64,000 bases of DNA from JAGOTP01 sp964567995 (GCA_964567995.1 CAZMOB010000006.1:8154-72153); one strand, 5' to 3'. Numbered from the stretch's first letter, positions 49,493 to 57,310 are shown. Notes: generated by a model from the letters alone, not told the origin. A program made the numbers and translations.

Positions 49493-49542
49493 TGTCGTAT
49501 TTTTCGACAACACTAGTATAGCTCTATTTCCTATCTTATCAA
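49493..49542 (-). promoter_or_regulatory. TrmB-gene promoter with inverted repeat
   Basis: On the minus strand TTGATA (49542-49537) is 16 bp from TATACT (49520-49515). An inverted repeat TGTCG-N7-CGACA (49493-49509) spans the predicted transcript start. Near-consensus DnaA boxes (49536-49544 and 49556-49564) overlap or flank the -35. Confidence 0.7.
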
Positions 49543-49680
49543 CAGTTTGTTCTTTCTATCCACAGAGTTGTCGACAGATATGACAGAACATGAGGGTACT
49601 TCTACTCTGCCGTTCGGAGGCAGTGATGACATCTTCACAAGGCATGTTTCATGTTCACACGGAAAGGTGTGAGACCAGTC

Positions 49681-50094
49681 ATGACCGTTACTTCTGAGGA
49701 CCTGCTCCGATTCCTAGAACAAACGGCTCCCGGAGCACCCCACCAGACGTTCGGTGAACATCTCAAGCAATGGAGGCGTGAGCAGGGGTACGAACCGTCC
49801 GCTTTCGCCCGTCGCGTGGGGGTGTCGGCTCAGACGGTCCATCGTTGGGAACAAGGCTTTTCGCCCCGAGCGAAACAGAAGACCGCGCTGCGCCACTTCA
49901 TCAACGAGGTATCTGCTCGCTCGCCCCCTTCATCTCCACTAAGCTCCTCGACTGTCCTCGATGTGCACCGATCCACCCGACTCGAACTTGTTCTGGGCCT
50001 GACGCAAGGTCACACCAGTGCCTCGATCCAGGCGCTCATCCGACACATCTTGGCCCATCCAGACGTAGAACTCCTGTCCCTCAGCCTCAAATGA
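49681..50094 (+). CDS. XRE-type HTH protein (module K)
   Basis: The product is 137 aa from ATG 49681 (an ATG at 49651 would add ten residues). It has an N-terminal HTH of the Cro/C1 type: TFGEHLKQWRREQGYEPSAF, then RRVGVSAQTVHRWEQGF with the recognition helix. A polar Ser/Pro linker and a short helical tail follow. GC-rich codons, TGA stop and a nested terminator mark it as a module gene. It lies between DnaA boxes and dnaN, so it interrupts the likely origin. A role in replication control is inference. Confidence 0.75.
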   Translation: MTVTSEDLLRFLEQTAPGAPHQTFGEHLKQWRREQGYEPSAFARRVGVSAQTVHRWEQGFSPRAKQKTALRHFINEVSARSPPSSPLSSSTVLDVHRSTRLELVLGLTQGHTSASIQALIRHILAHPDVELLSLSLK

Positions 50095-50100
50095 GGTCTA

Positions 50101-50148
50101 ACGCCCATCCCACCAGCGGCACGCTCCGCCTCTTCGGATGGGTGTGTT
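50101..50148 (+). terminator. Nested terminator of module K
   Basis: ACGCCCATCC pairs with GGATGGGTGT (50101-50110 and 50136-50145, with G-U) and encloses GCGG/CCGC. Only a weak GTTGCT tail follows. Confidence 0.65.
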
Positions 50149-50171
50149 GCTATCTGAGCGCTTTTCTCGAC

Positions 50172-50499
50172 TTATCCCCGACTTCATCCCCAGTCTTTCC
50201 CGCCAGGTGGATATCTTTATCCCCGTCCGTCCCCAACTGATCCCCCAAGCTACCCACCTGTTCACAACTATCCGCATAACCCGGTGGACTCGCTGGGTGT
50301 AACCCGGGGACACATCCGCCCCACCTTTTCCATCCCCAATCGTCCCCAGTGAGTCCCGGGCTTAGTCCCAGAGAGGTGGGATAACTACTCATTGTTTTTT
50401 GGCTTGATTGAGACGTCGTTTGGCTTTTCCCCACCATCCACACCCCTTACGGTTACTATCATTGTCTTATGCTATATATAACTCTAAGATAACCGACAT
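50172..50499. other. Probable replication origin (oriC)
   Basis: This gene-free span before dnaN holds TTATCCCCG twice (50172, 50217), TCATCCCCA (50184), TTATCCCAC on the minus strand (50384-50376) and CCATCCACA (50434). Runs of TCCCC-like motifs are spaced 10-11 bp (T at 50220, 50230, 50241, 50251; and 50333, 50343, 50354, 50366). An AT-rich TATATATAA segment (about 50473-50481) before dnaN could be the unwinding element. Position between dnaA and dnaN supports an origin. Confidence 0.7.
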
Positions 50500-51633
50500 A
50501 TGGTTTGTACCTGCACCCAAGAGAACTTGCTCCAAGGACTCTCTCTCGTCGGACACATCGCTGGGAAGAACGCGAACCTCCCGATTCTTGCCAACGTTCT
50601 GATCCAAGCCGAGAGCGGTCAACTTCGGATCTCGACCACCAATCTTGAGATGGCGATCTCCGTCATTGTCCGAGGACGCGTCGATCAACCGGGTGAGTAC
50701 ACCGTTCCAGCGAAGCTCTTCCAAGAGTACGTTTCTCTTTTGGGGGAAGGAAAGGTTGAACTGAGTTTGACGACTGATGGGTTAGAGATTAAAGCGGACG
50801 GGAAAGTCACAAACATCAAAGGCATCGCCGCCACGGAATTCCCACTCATTCCCAAGCTGACGAAAGGCGGAGCCTATCAACTCGAAGCTGAACCGTTGCG
50901 CCAAGCATTGCAGCAAGTCGGCTTCTCCGTGTCTGCTTCGGACTCGCGACCCGAGCTCGCGGGAGTCGCTTGCTACTTCCATACCGCCGGAGGGCCCGGC
51001 ACCCTCATGCTCGCCGCGACCGACTCGTATCGGTTGTCAGAGCGCAGATTAAATTTGGTGACCGGTGGAAATCAAGCTGAGGCGAAATGCATCGTTCCCG
51101 CTCGCGCTGTGCAGGAAATCGCCCGTATCTTGGCCAGTTATAAAGATGACGTCGCCATGCCAGAAAAGATTGACTGGGCCATGGCCGAAAATCAATTGGC
51201 GGTGTCGTTCGGTTCGGTCGAGCTTGTCTCGCGTTTGATCGAAGGTTCGTTCCCAGACTACAAACGCATCATTCCAACCCAGTTCCGAACACATTGCCGT
51301 GTGAAGCGGACGGAATTGATGCGGGCGATTCGTGCTTCGTCCTTGTTTTCGCGCCAAGGTATCTATGATGTGAAATTGGAGATGACAACCGACGGAGCGC
51401 TCACCGTTTCTTCCTCCGATACGGGAACGGGTGCTCATCGTGCAACGCTCCAAGCGGTCGTTGAAGGTGAGTCCAACAAAGTAACGCTCAATTTTAAGTA
51501 CGTAAACGACGGTCTGGCGGCGATGGATACCGATCAGGTTACTCTGAGCGTTATCGACTCGATGAACGCTGTGGTGGTCCGTCCAGAGGGTCGAGAAGGA
51601 TTTCAATATATTGTGATGCCGATTCGGCAATAA
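50500..51633 (+). CDS. dnaN: DNA polymerase III beta subunit (sliding clamp)
   Basis: The 377-aa product has three repeated clamp domains: QGLSLVGHIAGKNANLPILA, LEMAISVIVRGRVDQPGEYT and DSRPELAGVACYFH, with the C-terminal VRPEGREGFQYIVMPIRQ, close to the usual MPMR(L) end that forms the binding pocket. It rings DNA and tethers polymerases and other factors. It lies downstream of the probable origin. Confidence 0.96.
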   Translation: MVCTCTQENLLQGLSLVGHIAGKNANLPILANVLIQAESGQLRISTTNLEMAISVIVRGRVDQPGEYTVPAKLFQEYVSLLGEGKVELSLTTDGLEIKADGKVTNIKGIAATEFPLIPKLTKGGAYQLEAEPLRQALQQVGFSVSASDSRPELAGVACYFHTAGGPGTLMLAATDSYRLSERRLNLVTGGNQAEAKCIVPARAVQEIARILASYKDDVAMPEKIDWAMAENQLAVSFGSVELVSRLIEGSFPDYKRIIPTQFRTHCRVKRTELMRAIRASSLFSRQGIYDVKLEMTTDGALTVSSSDTGTGAHRATLQAVVEGESNKVTLNFKYVNDGLAAMDTDQVTLSVIDSMNAVVVRPEGREGFQYIVMPIRQ

Positions 51634-51657
51634 GGAGCCGATCGCACCCGCTGATCT

Positions 51658-51987
51658 ATGTCGTTTAAGGGTCCAGAAAGCGCACCTCTGAGCTTGGAAG
51701 GAGAGCCGTTTGATATTTCAGAGGACATCAATAAGATTATGAATGGGGACAGTAAGGCGAAATCAGTTCTCCTAAGTCGGTATGTAAATGAGCAAGACTA
51801 CAGACCCTCGTTGAAATTGGTTTTGGACTATACGACGCTCGCTTTTGCCAACTGGGTAAAACATTTTGTGAGTAACGGTCCTGAAGGGCAAACGCGAACG
51901 GCAGCGATTCGCGCTACGGAGAAACAAGCGAAAGAAGCGGCGAATGTTTTTGCGTCGGGTGTTGATTGGATTCAAAAAGAAGATTGA
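51658..51987 (+). CDS. Small acidic protein of unknown function
   Basis: The 109-aa product is soluble and helical with no recognised domain. Segments such as RYVNEQDYRPSLKLVLDYTT and EKQAKEAANVFASGVDWIQK look like amphipathic helices. It starts 24 nt after dnaN on the same strand and may be in its operon. Composition matches the host genes. Function is unknown. Confidence 0.68.
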   Translation: MSFKGPESAPLSLEGEPFDISEDINKIMNGDSKAKSVLLSRYVNEQDYRPSLKLVLDYTTLAFANWVKHFVSNGPEGQTRTAAIRATEKQAKEAANVFASGVDWIQKED

Positions 51988-51989
51988 TC

Positions 51990-52048
51990 GTAAAAAAGAA
52001 GCGCGGGCCCGGGAGGTGCGAGAGTGGATCTCGTTCCTACCGGGCCCG
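51990..52048 (-). terminator. Nested terminator of module I
   Basis: On the minus strand CGGGCCCGG and CCGGGCCCG (52048-52040 and 52012-52004) pair around CGAG/CTCG, followed by CGCTTCTTTTTT. Confidence 0.85.
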
Positions 52049-52063
52049 TTGAAGCTCCACGCG

Positions 52064-52366
52064 TCACTGGTTGCTGGCGTCGGCGCGGGGCGAGCCCGCG
52101 TCCGTGAAGCCGCCCACGCGGGCGCAGGCCTCGCGGCTCTGACCGACGTCGCAGCACACGCCGGGGATCAGCCCATCCGCGCCTGCGTCCACCGAGATGT
52201 TGCAGATCGTCTCTTGCGTCTCGTCGACGCAGTCGTGGACCGCGACGAGGGTGCCGTTGGCCAGTCGCCTGCAGGGGTTGCGGATGTGCCCGTCCCCGAG
52301 CGGTTCGACGGCAGCGCAGGCGCCGGCTGCGAAAAGGAGGCAGATGAAAGGCAATCGCGAGATCAT
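52064..52366 (-). CDS. GC-rich small lipoprotein (module I)
   Basis: The product is 100 aa from ATG 52366 with AAGGA 11 nt upstream. The N-terminus MISRLPFICLLFAAGACAAV is a lipoprotein signal with lipobox AGAC (Cys17). The mature part carries further cysteines (NPCRRL, VHDCVDETQETIC, GVCCDVGQSREAC) and no recognised domain. Terminator, Shine-Dalgarno and GC-rich codons match the other modules. The DAG/ASNQ tail is polar. Confidence 0.68.
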   Translation of the reverse strand: MISRLPFICLLFAAGACAAVEPLGDGHIRNPCRRLANGTLVAVHDCVDETQETICNISVDAGADGLIPGVCCDVGQSREACARVGGFTDAGSPRADASNQ

Positions 52367-52734
52367 GGCGAATTCGTCCTTCTGGGCGGTGCCCATGGGT
52401 GGAAATTGCGGAGGTCGTGATCACACAGCTTTTGGCTGTGCGTTGAGTGACGTGGAGTTGTAGCCGGATCGTTGTCGATCCGACAGAGAGCAGAAGAGGT
52501 GCGAATCCCGTGGTTACGGCGTTTTTCACGCGTGCGGGACCCACTAGTATGCCTAAATTCTAGAAAAAGTCAATGTCTCGTTCCAAATTTCCATCAAATA
52601 CGTGATAGAGGCTTGGAACGGGTGAGGCAGCGCGGATGGAGTGATGCGCTGCCCCAGCGTCGTCCGGCCTGGCGGCCGGGCTTCCCCAGTGAGTGATTCG
52701 GGGCGTTTGAGGTGGGTGAAAGTGCGGTGTCGAG
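52367..52734 (-). promoter_or_regulatory. Module I promoter and module J terminator region
   Basis: No gene is seen in these 368 nt. On the minus strand TTGACT (from about 52575) is 16 bp from CATACT, a plausible module I promoter. Hairpins GGCAGCGC/GCGCTGCC (52626-52633 with 52646-52653) and CCGGCC/GGCCGG (about 52665-52680) probably end module J. Confidence 0.55.
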
Positions 52735-53418
52735 TCAGGCCTTCTCGATGAGGACGGGGTGGGTGGCATCCGGTTGGAGGACGATGTACCACTTCGCTGA
52801 TGACCAGCCTCCCCAGGGACGCTTCATCACGAGCCGCAGCGTCCCTGGGCCATTACACCCACCGAAACGGTTATGCCTCTCTTCGGTGATCGACAGCGTC
52901 CCATCGATCATCTTGACCCGTTGCAGGATCCATCGGAACGTCTCGTTGTCCGAAATCGGTGTCTTCCCACAGAGGAGTGTTCTCATGGCGTTTGAGATCT
53001 CCATGCGTTCGACGAGGTGCAGGTCGGGTGCTACCTGCCATCGACCGAGGGCCACGGCGATCGCCTCATAGACCGTTCGGTTGTAGAGATTGGTGTGTTC
53101 CGGATCCGACGGTCCAGCGTAACCAACCCCACTCAGCCTGTGACGGTACTCCACGACGAGCCGACTGACCGCGTCTGCTGCGTACTCGTAGACGATGGGG
53201 AGTTCGAACGAACGGTGCGTGAGCTCACTGGGAGTCTCTACGCGAACCGCGAGCAGGAGTTCGAGAAGCTCGATGTAGCTCACGATCATCGTTTCAACCC
53301 CCATTACCCCTCCGCTAATGGTAAGGCGATAGGCGTTGTCCGGGTAGCCGTTCTTCGTGTCTGGTTCGGCATGAAGAACCGAGAAGGTACGAATTCCAGA
53401 TGCGCCGGGGGATGCCAT
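52735..53418 (-). CDS. GC-rich orphan soluble protein (module J)
   Basis: The 227-aa product has no signal peptide. Noticeable segments are ETMIVSYIELLELLLAVRVE, VYEYAADAVSRLVVEYRHRL and a C-terminal beta-rich part (PGTLRLVMKRPWGGWSSAKW). No domain is recognised. Codon use is GC-rich as in the other modules, but no clear Shine-Dalgarno is seen before the ATG. It lies between module I and the penicillin-binding protein. Confidence 0.65.
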   Translation of the reverse strand: MASPGASGIRTFSVLHAEPDTKNGYPDNAYRLTISGGVMGVETMIVSYIELLELLLAVRVETPSELTHRSFELPIVYEYAADAVSRLVVEYRHRLSGVGYAGPSDPEHTNLYNRTVYEAIAVALGRWQVAPDLHLVERMEISNAMRTLLCGKTPISDNETFRWILQRVKMIDGTLSITEERHNRFGGCNGPGTLRLVMKRPWGGWSSAKWYIVLQPDATHPVLIEKA

Positions 53419-53523
53419 GGTGACACGTCGCTTTCTGATGTGAGATGGTTGGGTTTTAGGAACGAAATAGCGATCCCGTAGGATCGCATATCTCGTCTAC
53501 CCGGTCAATATTTCAATACAAGA

Positions 53524-56178
53524 CTATGGATTTCCGGTCTCGTTGTTCAGAAGCGCGTTCACGTTGGTAATGCCTGTGTCCGTCGGTGGTGTGCCGGGTT
53601 GGCCGGTTGGAGCAGAACTGCCAGTTGTCAGATAGTTGATCGCAACACTCGCTTCACCTTTATTTCCAATGTCATCAATGGCGGTGATCGTCAGGGTGTG
53701 TCGTCCAGCGACCAGATCTTGTGGCAAGATGACGCTGAAATTTGCACCATTCGCGTTGCCAATCGTTTGGCCATTCAAGAACACCTCGTATTGTTGGATG
53801 GTTCGCGGCGTAGTGGCCGAGACCTGAACGCCCAAGACGCGATTGCTCACTGATTCCTCATTGGCGGGAGTGAGAATCGAAACGACGGGTTGCATCTCAG
53901 GTGTATGTTGCACATCTGTCTCTGTTGGTGGCGGACCGAATTGGGTACTCGTACTCTTACTTACCCAGAGCTGCACGGCCCGTTCCCAATTTTCATATTG
54001 TGGGTCAGAGGCGGGGTTGTTGGGTGAAGCGCCGGTTGGATCATCTTTGTCGATGTAGTGAAGAATTTCATGCGGTGCGTAGAACGTCCGTTCTTCGACC
54101 AGTTCGGGTGGCGTGAGATCGGTTGCGAGATAACCGCTCGTTTTTACCACGCGTACTTTTTGCATAATGGCGGTTCCAAGCAGGGCCGGTTTGTCGGTGG
54201 TGGCTGCCTCGGGCGCTTTGAAGCGTTCGACTGGCATCGACTTCATGACCTGTTTCATATACCCACCCCAAATCGGAGCAGCCACGACGGATCCGTCTGC
54301 ACCACGACTCATCTCTTTTCCATCGCTGTTGCCTACCCAAACGACCGTCGCCAAGTTTGGCGTGAATCCGACGGTCCAAGCGTCGTTAAAGTTGTTGGTG
54401 GTTCCGGTTTTTGCGGCCACGGGACGATCGGGTAAGGTGAGGTAGTTTCGGGCAGCCGCACTGAAGACGAGCGAACGGGCTTGATTATCGGACATCACAT
54501 CCGCGAGCAAACGAGCGGCTTGTGAGTCGAGGACACGAGTCCCTTCACTCGGTTTCCATTCCTGAAGAACCGTTCCATCGTGATCTTCCACTTTCAAAAT
54601 CGAACTGACGGGCATTCTCACACCATCGTTTGCGAAGGCAGCGAAGGTCGAAGCATGTTCGATCGGTCGCACTTCACCCGCTCCAAGCGCCAGAGACAAT
54701 CCAAAATTACTGCGGTCACTGAGCGTTGTGTAGCCAAGACGTTCGGTGAAATCCAAGACGCGTCCGAGCCCTACGAGGTAGAGGGTTTTGACGGCCGGGG
54801 TATTCAGCGAATTCTGAAGCGACATGCGCATGCTGAGTGGCCCGCGTTGTTTGAAGTCATAATCGCGAGGGCTGTAGTTTCCGCTGTCCGTTCTAAAGAC
54901 CGTATCGACATCCCAGAGCATCGTCTGTGGCAGGTACCCACGAGCAAACGCTAACGCGTAGACGATTGGTTTGAAGCTCGAACCTGGCTGACGTGCTCCG
55001 TCTAAGATCACGTTGAATTTTCCCTTGATTTCATCGTTGTCGAAGTCTTTTGAGCCAACCATCGCGAGCACCTGTCCCGTTTTTGGATCGAGTGAAACAA
55101 GGGCGGCGTTGGTAAACTTGTATGCCTTTCCTCGGGCGTCTACCCCTTTCACAACTTCTTGTTCGGCGACTTGCTGCTTCGCCCAATCGAGCGTCGTGAT
55201 GACTTTGAAGCCACCCTCTTCACTTCGTTTTAAGCCATAGGCTTCTTCGAGTTGCCGCCGTACTTCGAGTACAAAATGCGGTGCTTTGAGAGAGTCATAG
55301 GTTTTTGGTTTTAACTTGTCGAGTGTCTTGATGGCTTTGGCTGCCTCGGCCTCGTCTTTTGTGATGTAGCCTTCCTCGGCCATCATATCCAACACGTAAT
55401 GCTGACGCACGACTAAGCGCGAACGGTTGTCACCGCGCGTTCCGGTGCCATAGGGAGAATAGCGGTCCGGTGCTTGAGGAACCGAGGCGAGCAAGGCTGA
55501 TTCGTCGAGACTAAGCTCTTTGGCTGGTTTTCCAAAATAGGTTTGAGAAGCGGACTCGATTCCGTAGATGGTTGAGCCATACGGAATTTCATTCAGATAG
55601 AGCTGTAGGATTTGGTCCTTTGAAAAGGTCCGCTCGATTTGCAGCGCGAGAATGAACTCCTTTGCTTTGCGCATGAGGGAGCGCTCGTTCGTCAGAATCG
55701 CATTTTTTACGAGCTGTTGGGTAAGCGTCGATGTCCCGCGAACAGATGTACCGGTTAAGATGCTGTTCCCGAAGGCGCGTATTAATCCTTTCCAATAGAC
55801 GCCATGATGCGTATAGAAATTTCGATCCTCAATCGCGATCGTCGCATGCTGCATGTTCGGTGGAATGTCCTGAATTTTTACGAGGGTGCGTTTTTCATCG
55901 CCATGCAACTCGTAAAGTAACTGAGTTCCGGTTCGATCATAGATTTTGGTCGATTGAGGGATCTCTTGGCTAGATAAGGTGTCCGGATCCGGCAAATCAC
56001 GACTGACCCAAGCCAAGAAAATCGTCAGACTGAAGACCCCGATAGCCCCGATGCCAATCAAAGCGAGGAGTGCTTTCTTGAGGAACCGCCAAACACGCCC
56101 TTTTCGGTCGGGACGCACAGGATTGGGGCCGGTTTTGGGATTCGGGCGGATCACGGATAGGATTCGGGAAAGGGGCAT
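53524..56178 (-). CDS. Class A penicillin-binding protein (PBP1A type)
   Basis: The product is 884 aa from ATG 56178. A cytoplasmic basic N-terminus, one transmembrane helix (about residues 36-57), a GT51 transglycosylase (ATIAIEDRNFYTHHGVYW with its catalytic Glu; RGTSTLTQQLVKNAIL) and a transpeptidase (GSSFKPIVYA with the active Ser-X-X-Lys, SLNTPAVKTLY, KTGTTN) follow in order. A C-terminal Ig-like domain (about residues 790-850) extends it. It polymerises and cross-links peptidoglycan outside the membrane. The ATG at 56178 is preferred over one 51 nt upstream. Confidence 0.94.
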   Translation of the reverse strand: MPLSRILSVIRPNPKTGPNPVRPDRKGRVWRFLKKALLALIGIGAIGVFSLTIFLAWVSRDLPDPDTLSSQEIPQSTKIYDRTGTQLLYELHGDEKRTLVKIQDIPPNMQHATIAIEDRNFYTHHGVYWKGLIRAFGNSILTGTSVRGTSTLTQQLVKNAILTNERSLMRKAKEFILALQIERTFSKDQILQLYLNEIPYGSTIYGIESASQTYFGKPAKELSLDESALLASVPQAPDRYSPYGTGTRGDNRSRLVVRQHYVLDMMAEEGYITKDEAEAAKAIKTLDKLKPKTYDSLKAPHFVLEVRRQLEEAYGLKRSEEGGFKVITTLDWAKQQVAEQEVVKGVDARGKAYKFTNAALVSLDPKTGQVLAMVGSKDFDNDEIKGKFNVILDGARQPGSSFKPIVYALAFARGYLPQTMLWDVDTVFRTDSGNYSPRDYDFKQRGPLSMRMSLQNSLNTPAVKTLYLVGLGRVLDFTERLGYTTLSDRSNFGLSLALGAGEVRPIEHASTFAAFANDGVRMPVSSILKVEDHDGTVLQEWKPSEGTRVLDSQAARLLADVMSDNQARSLVFSAAARNYLTLPDRPVAAKTGTTNNFNDAWTVGFTPNLATVVWVGNSDGKEMSRGADGSVVAAPIWGGYMKQVMKSMPVERFKAPEAATTDKPALLGTAIMQKVRVVKTSGYLATDLTPPELVEERTFYAPHEILHYIDKDDPTGASPNNPASDPQYENWERAVQLWVSKSTSTQFGPPPTETDVQHTPEMQPVVSILTPANEESVSNRVLGVQVSATTPRTIQQYEVFLNGQTIGNANGANFSVILPQDLVAGRHTLTITAIDDIGNKGEASVAINYLTTGSSAPTGQPGTPPTDTGITNVNALLNNETGNP

Positions 56179-56222
56179 AACGATAATTTGGCTTAATGAA
56201 GCGTAAAAATAGTGTACTTCCG

Positions 56223-56286
56223 TTGACAAAAACCTGCAAATATGCTATGGTGTTGTCCTCCAAGAGCCCGAACAGGGCTTTTGTTG
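56223..56286 (+). promoter_or_regulatory. Promoter and leader hairpin of the 3D-domain gene
   Basis: TTGACA (56223-56228) is 17 bp from TATGGT (56246-56251). The short leader contains AGCCC/GGGCT followed by TTTTGTTG (56265-56286), a terminator-like hairpin that might attenuate transcription. The gene starts at 56297. Confidence 0.7.
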
Positions 56287-56296
56287 TATCCAGACT

Positions 56297-56917
56297 ATGA
56301 CAACGAATTCTTCGCCGGATGGTGGTAAACGCTCGCTCAACCAGCTCGTGGTATCCGCCTGTCTCGTCCTGTTCTTTGTCATCTCCCCAGTCAGTTCAGC
56401 AGAAGCTCAGACGGTTCCCGTTGGTTCAATCTCCGATACGTCGGTCGTGGTTACGAACTCTGAAGTAACGGAGCTCCTCGACGAGCCTGACATGCGTTCC
56501 GAAATCGGCGAACCAGCCGTGATCGAGATTGTGCGCCCAGACCGTCTGCCAACCCTCAAGACCTACACGATCAGTGTGACGGGCTATAATTCTGAAGCCG
56601 GTCAAACGGATGATTCCCCGTTCACCACCGCCGATGGTTCGACGGTCCGTGACGGAATTATCGCCGCCAACTTCTTGCCCTTCAATACGAAAGTTCGTTT
56701 CCCAGAACTCTTCGGTGACCGTGTCTTTGAAGTTCATGACCGCATGAACCCGCGCTACAACTTGCGCGCGGACGTCTGGATGACCAACAAAAGCGACGCC
56801 CTCAAATTCGGCCTGAAGCGCAACGTAAAGATCGAAGTCATCGAACTGGGCGACAACACCAAAACCCAATGGAAGCGCATCGCTCAAGAAAACGCCTTGA
56901 AGCGCGCCGCAAAATAA
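56297..56917 (+). CDS. 3D-domain cell-wall protein
   Basis: The 206-aa product has a signal peptide (hydrophobic segment about residues 17-34, cleavage near AEAQ) and a C-terminal 3D domain: YTISVTGYNSEAGQTDDSPF, ANFLPFNTKVRFPELF and FEVHDRMNPRYNLRADVWM, with the three conserved aspartates. This double-psi barrel resembles lytic transglycosylase/RlpA-type domains and the 3D domains of resuscitation factors. It is divergent from the penicillin-binding protein, so the two may serve wall growth together. Confidence 0.9.
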   Translation: MTTNSSPDGGKRSLNQLVVSACLVLFFVISPVSSAEAQTVPVGSISDTSVVVTNSEVTELLDEPDMRSEIGEPAVIEIVRPDRLPTLKTYTISVTGYNSEAGQTDDSPFTTADGSTVRDGIIAANFLPFNTKVRFPELFGDRVFEVHDRMNPRYNLRADVWMTNKSDALKFGLKRNVKIEVIELGDNTKTQWKRIAQENALKRAAK

Positions 56918-56940
56918 CCCTGCCCTCCGGCAAGGATTGA

Positions 56941-56964
56941 AACCCCTCCATTTGGAGGGGTTTC
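56941..56964 (+). terminator. Terminator of the 3D-domain gene
   Basis: AACCCCTCC and GGAGGGGTT pair around a short ATT-type loop, followed by T residues. Confidence 0.88.
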
Positions 56965-57018
56965 TCGTCCCCGCTTCACGAACGCCCAGCCCTTTGCTAC
57001 TATCCGAGCGCGTTTTGA

Positions 57019-57186
57019 GGCTTGTATTGCTCCCTGTCCCCCTTGCGGAGCGCAGCGGAGCAAAGCGCAGGCCGCGAGCGTAGTGGAGTGTTTTGACTGC
57101 GAGCGGAGCGAGCAACTGGAGGCGTGACGCAGACCCAAGTGAGCCTGGTAGCAACCAGGTGAACGGGTGGTCAGCGTCACAAGCCG
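57019..57186 (+). ncRNA. tRNA-linked structured RNA element, copy 2
   Basis: The 66-nt core (57121-57186) matches copy 1 at 60 of 66 positions. Stem GTGACGC/GCGTCAC, inner GACC/GGTC pairing and hairpin CCTGGT-AGCA-ACCAGG are kept. Upstream, hairpin CTTGCG (57042-57047)/CGCAGG (57066-57071) and closing pair GGCTTG (57019-57024)/CAAGCC (57180-57185) are also present, with about 48 extra nt between hairpin and core. It ends 4 nt before tRNA-Cys. Confidence 0.7.
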
Positions 57187-57190
57187 AAGG

Positions 57191-57265
57191 GGCGTGGTAG
57201 CCAAGTGGTAAGGCACGGGTCTGCAAAACCTGTATTCGTGGGTTCGATTCCCACTCACGCCTCCA
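57191..57265 (+). tRNA. tRNA-Cys (GCA)
   Basis: Acceptor GGCGTGG/TCACGCC, D arm AGCCAAGTGGTAAGGC, anticodon loop CTGCAAA (GCA, cysteine), T arm GTGGGTTCGATTCCCAC, discriminator T and encoded CCA are all visible. Confidence 0.96.
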
Positions 57266-57266
57266 A

Positions 57267-57297
57267 CAAAACTCCTACTGTCCAGGTAGGAGTTTTG
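57267..57297 (+). terminator. tRNA-Cys terminator
   Basis: ACTCCTAC and GTAGGAGT pair, extended by AAA/TTT, just after the tRNA. Its T-rich end merges with the -10 of the next gene. Confidence 0.82.
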
Positions 57298-57298
57298 T

Positions 57299-57304
57299 TA
57301 TACT
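57299..57304 (+). promoter_or_regulatory. -10 element 6 nt before an ATG
   Basis: TATACT is 6 nt from the ATG at 57311. Transcription would begin on the A of the start codon, a truly leaderless arrangement. Confidence 0.55.
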
Positions 57305-57310
57305 CTCTGT

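Noticed and set aside
57019..57186. T-box leader
   Set aside because: GGGTGG in the core recalls the T-box sequence, but the element precedes tRNA genes rather than a synthetase or amino acid operon, and no specifier loop or terminator pair is seen.
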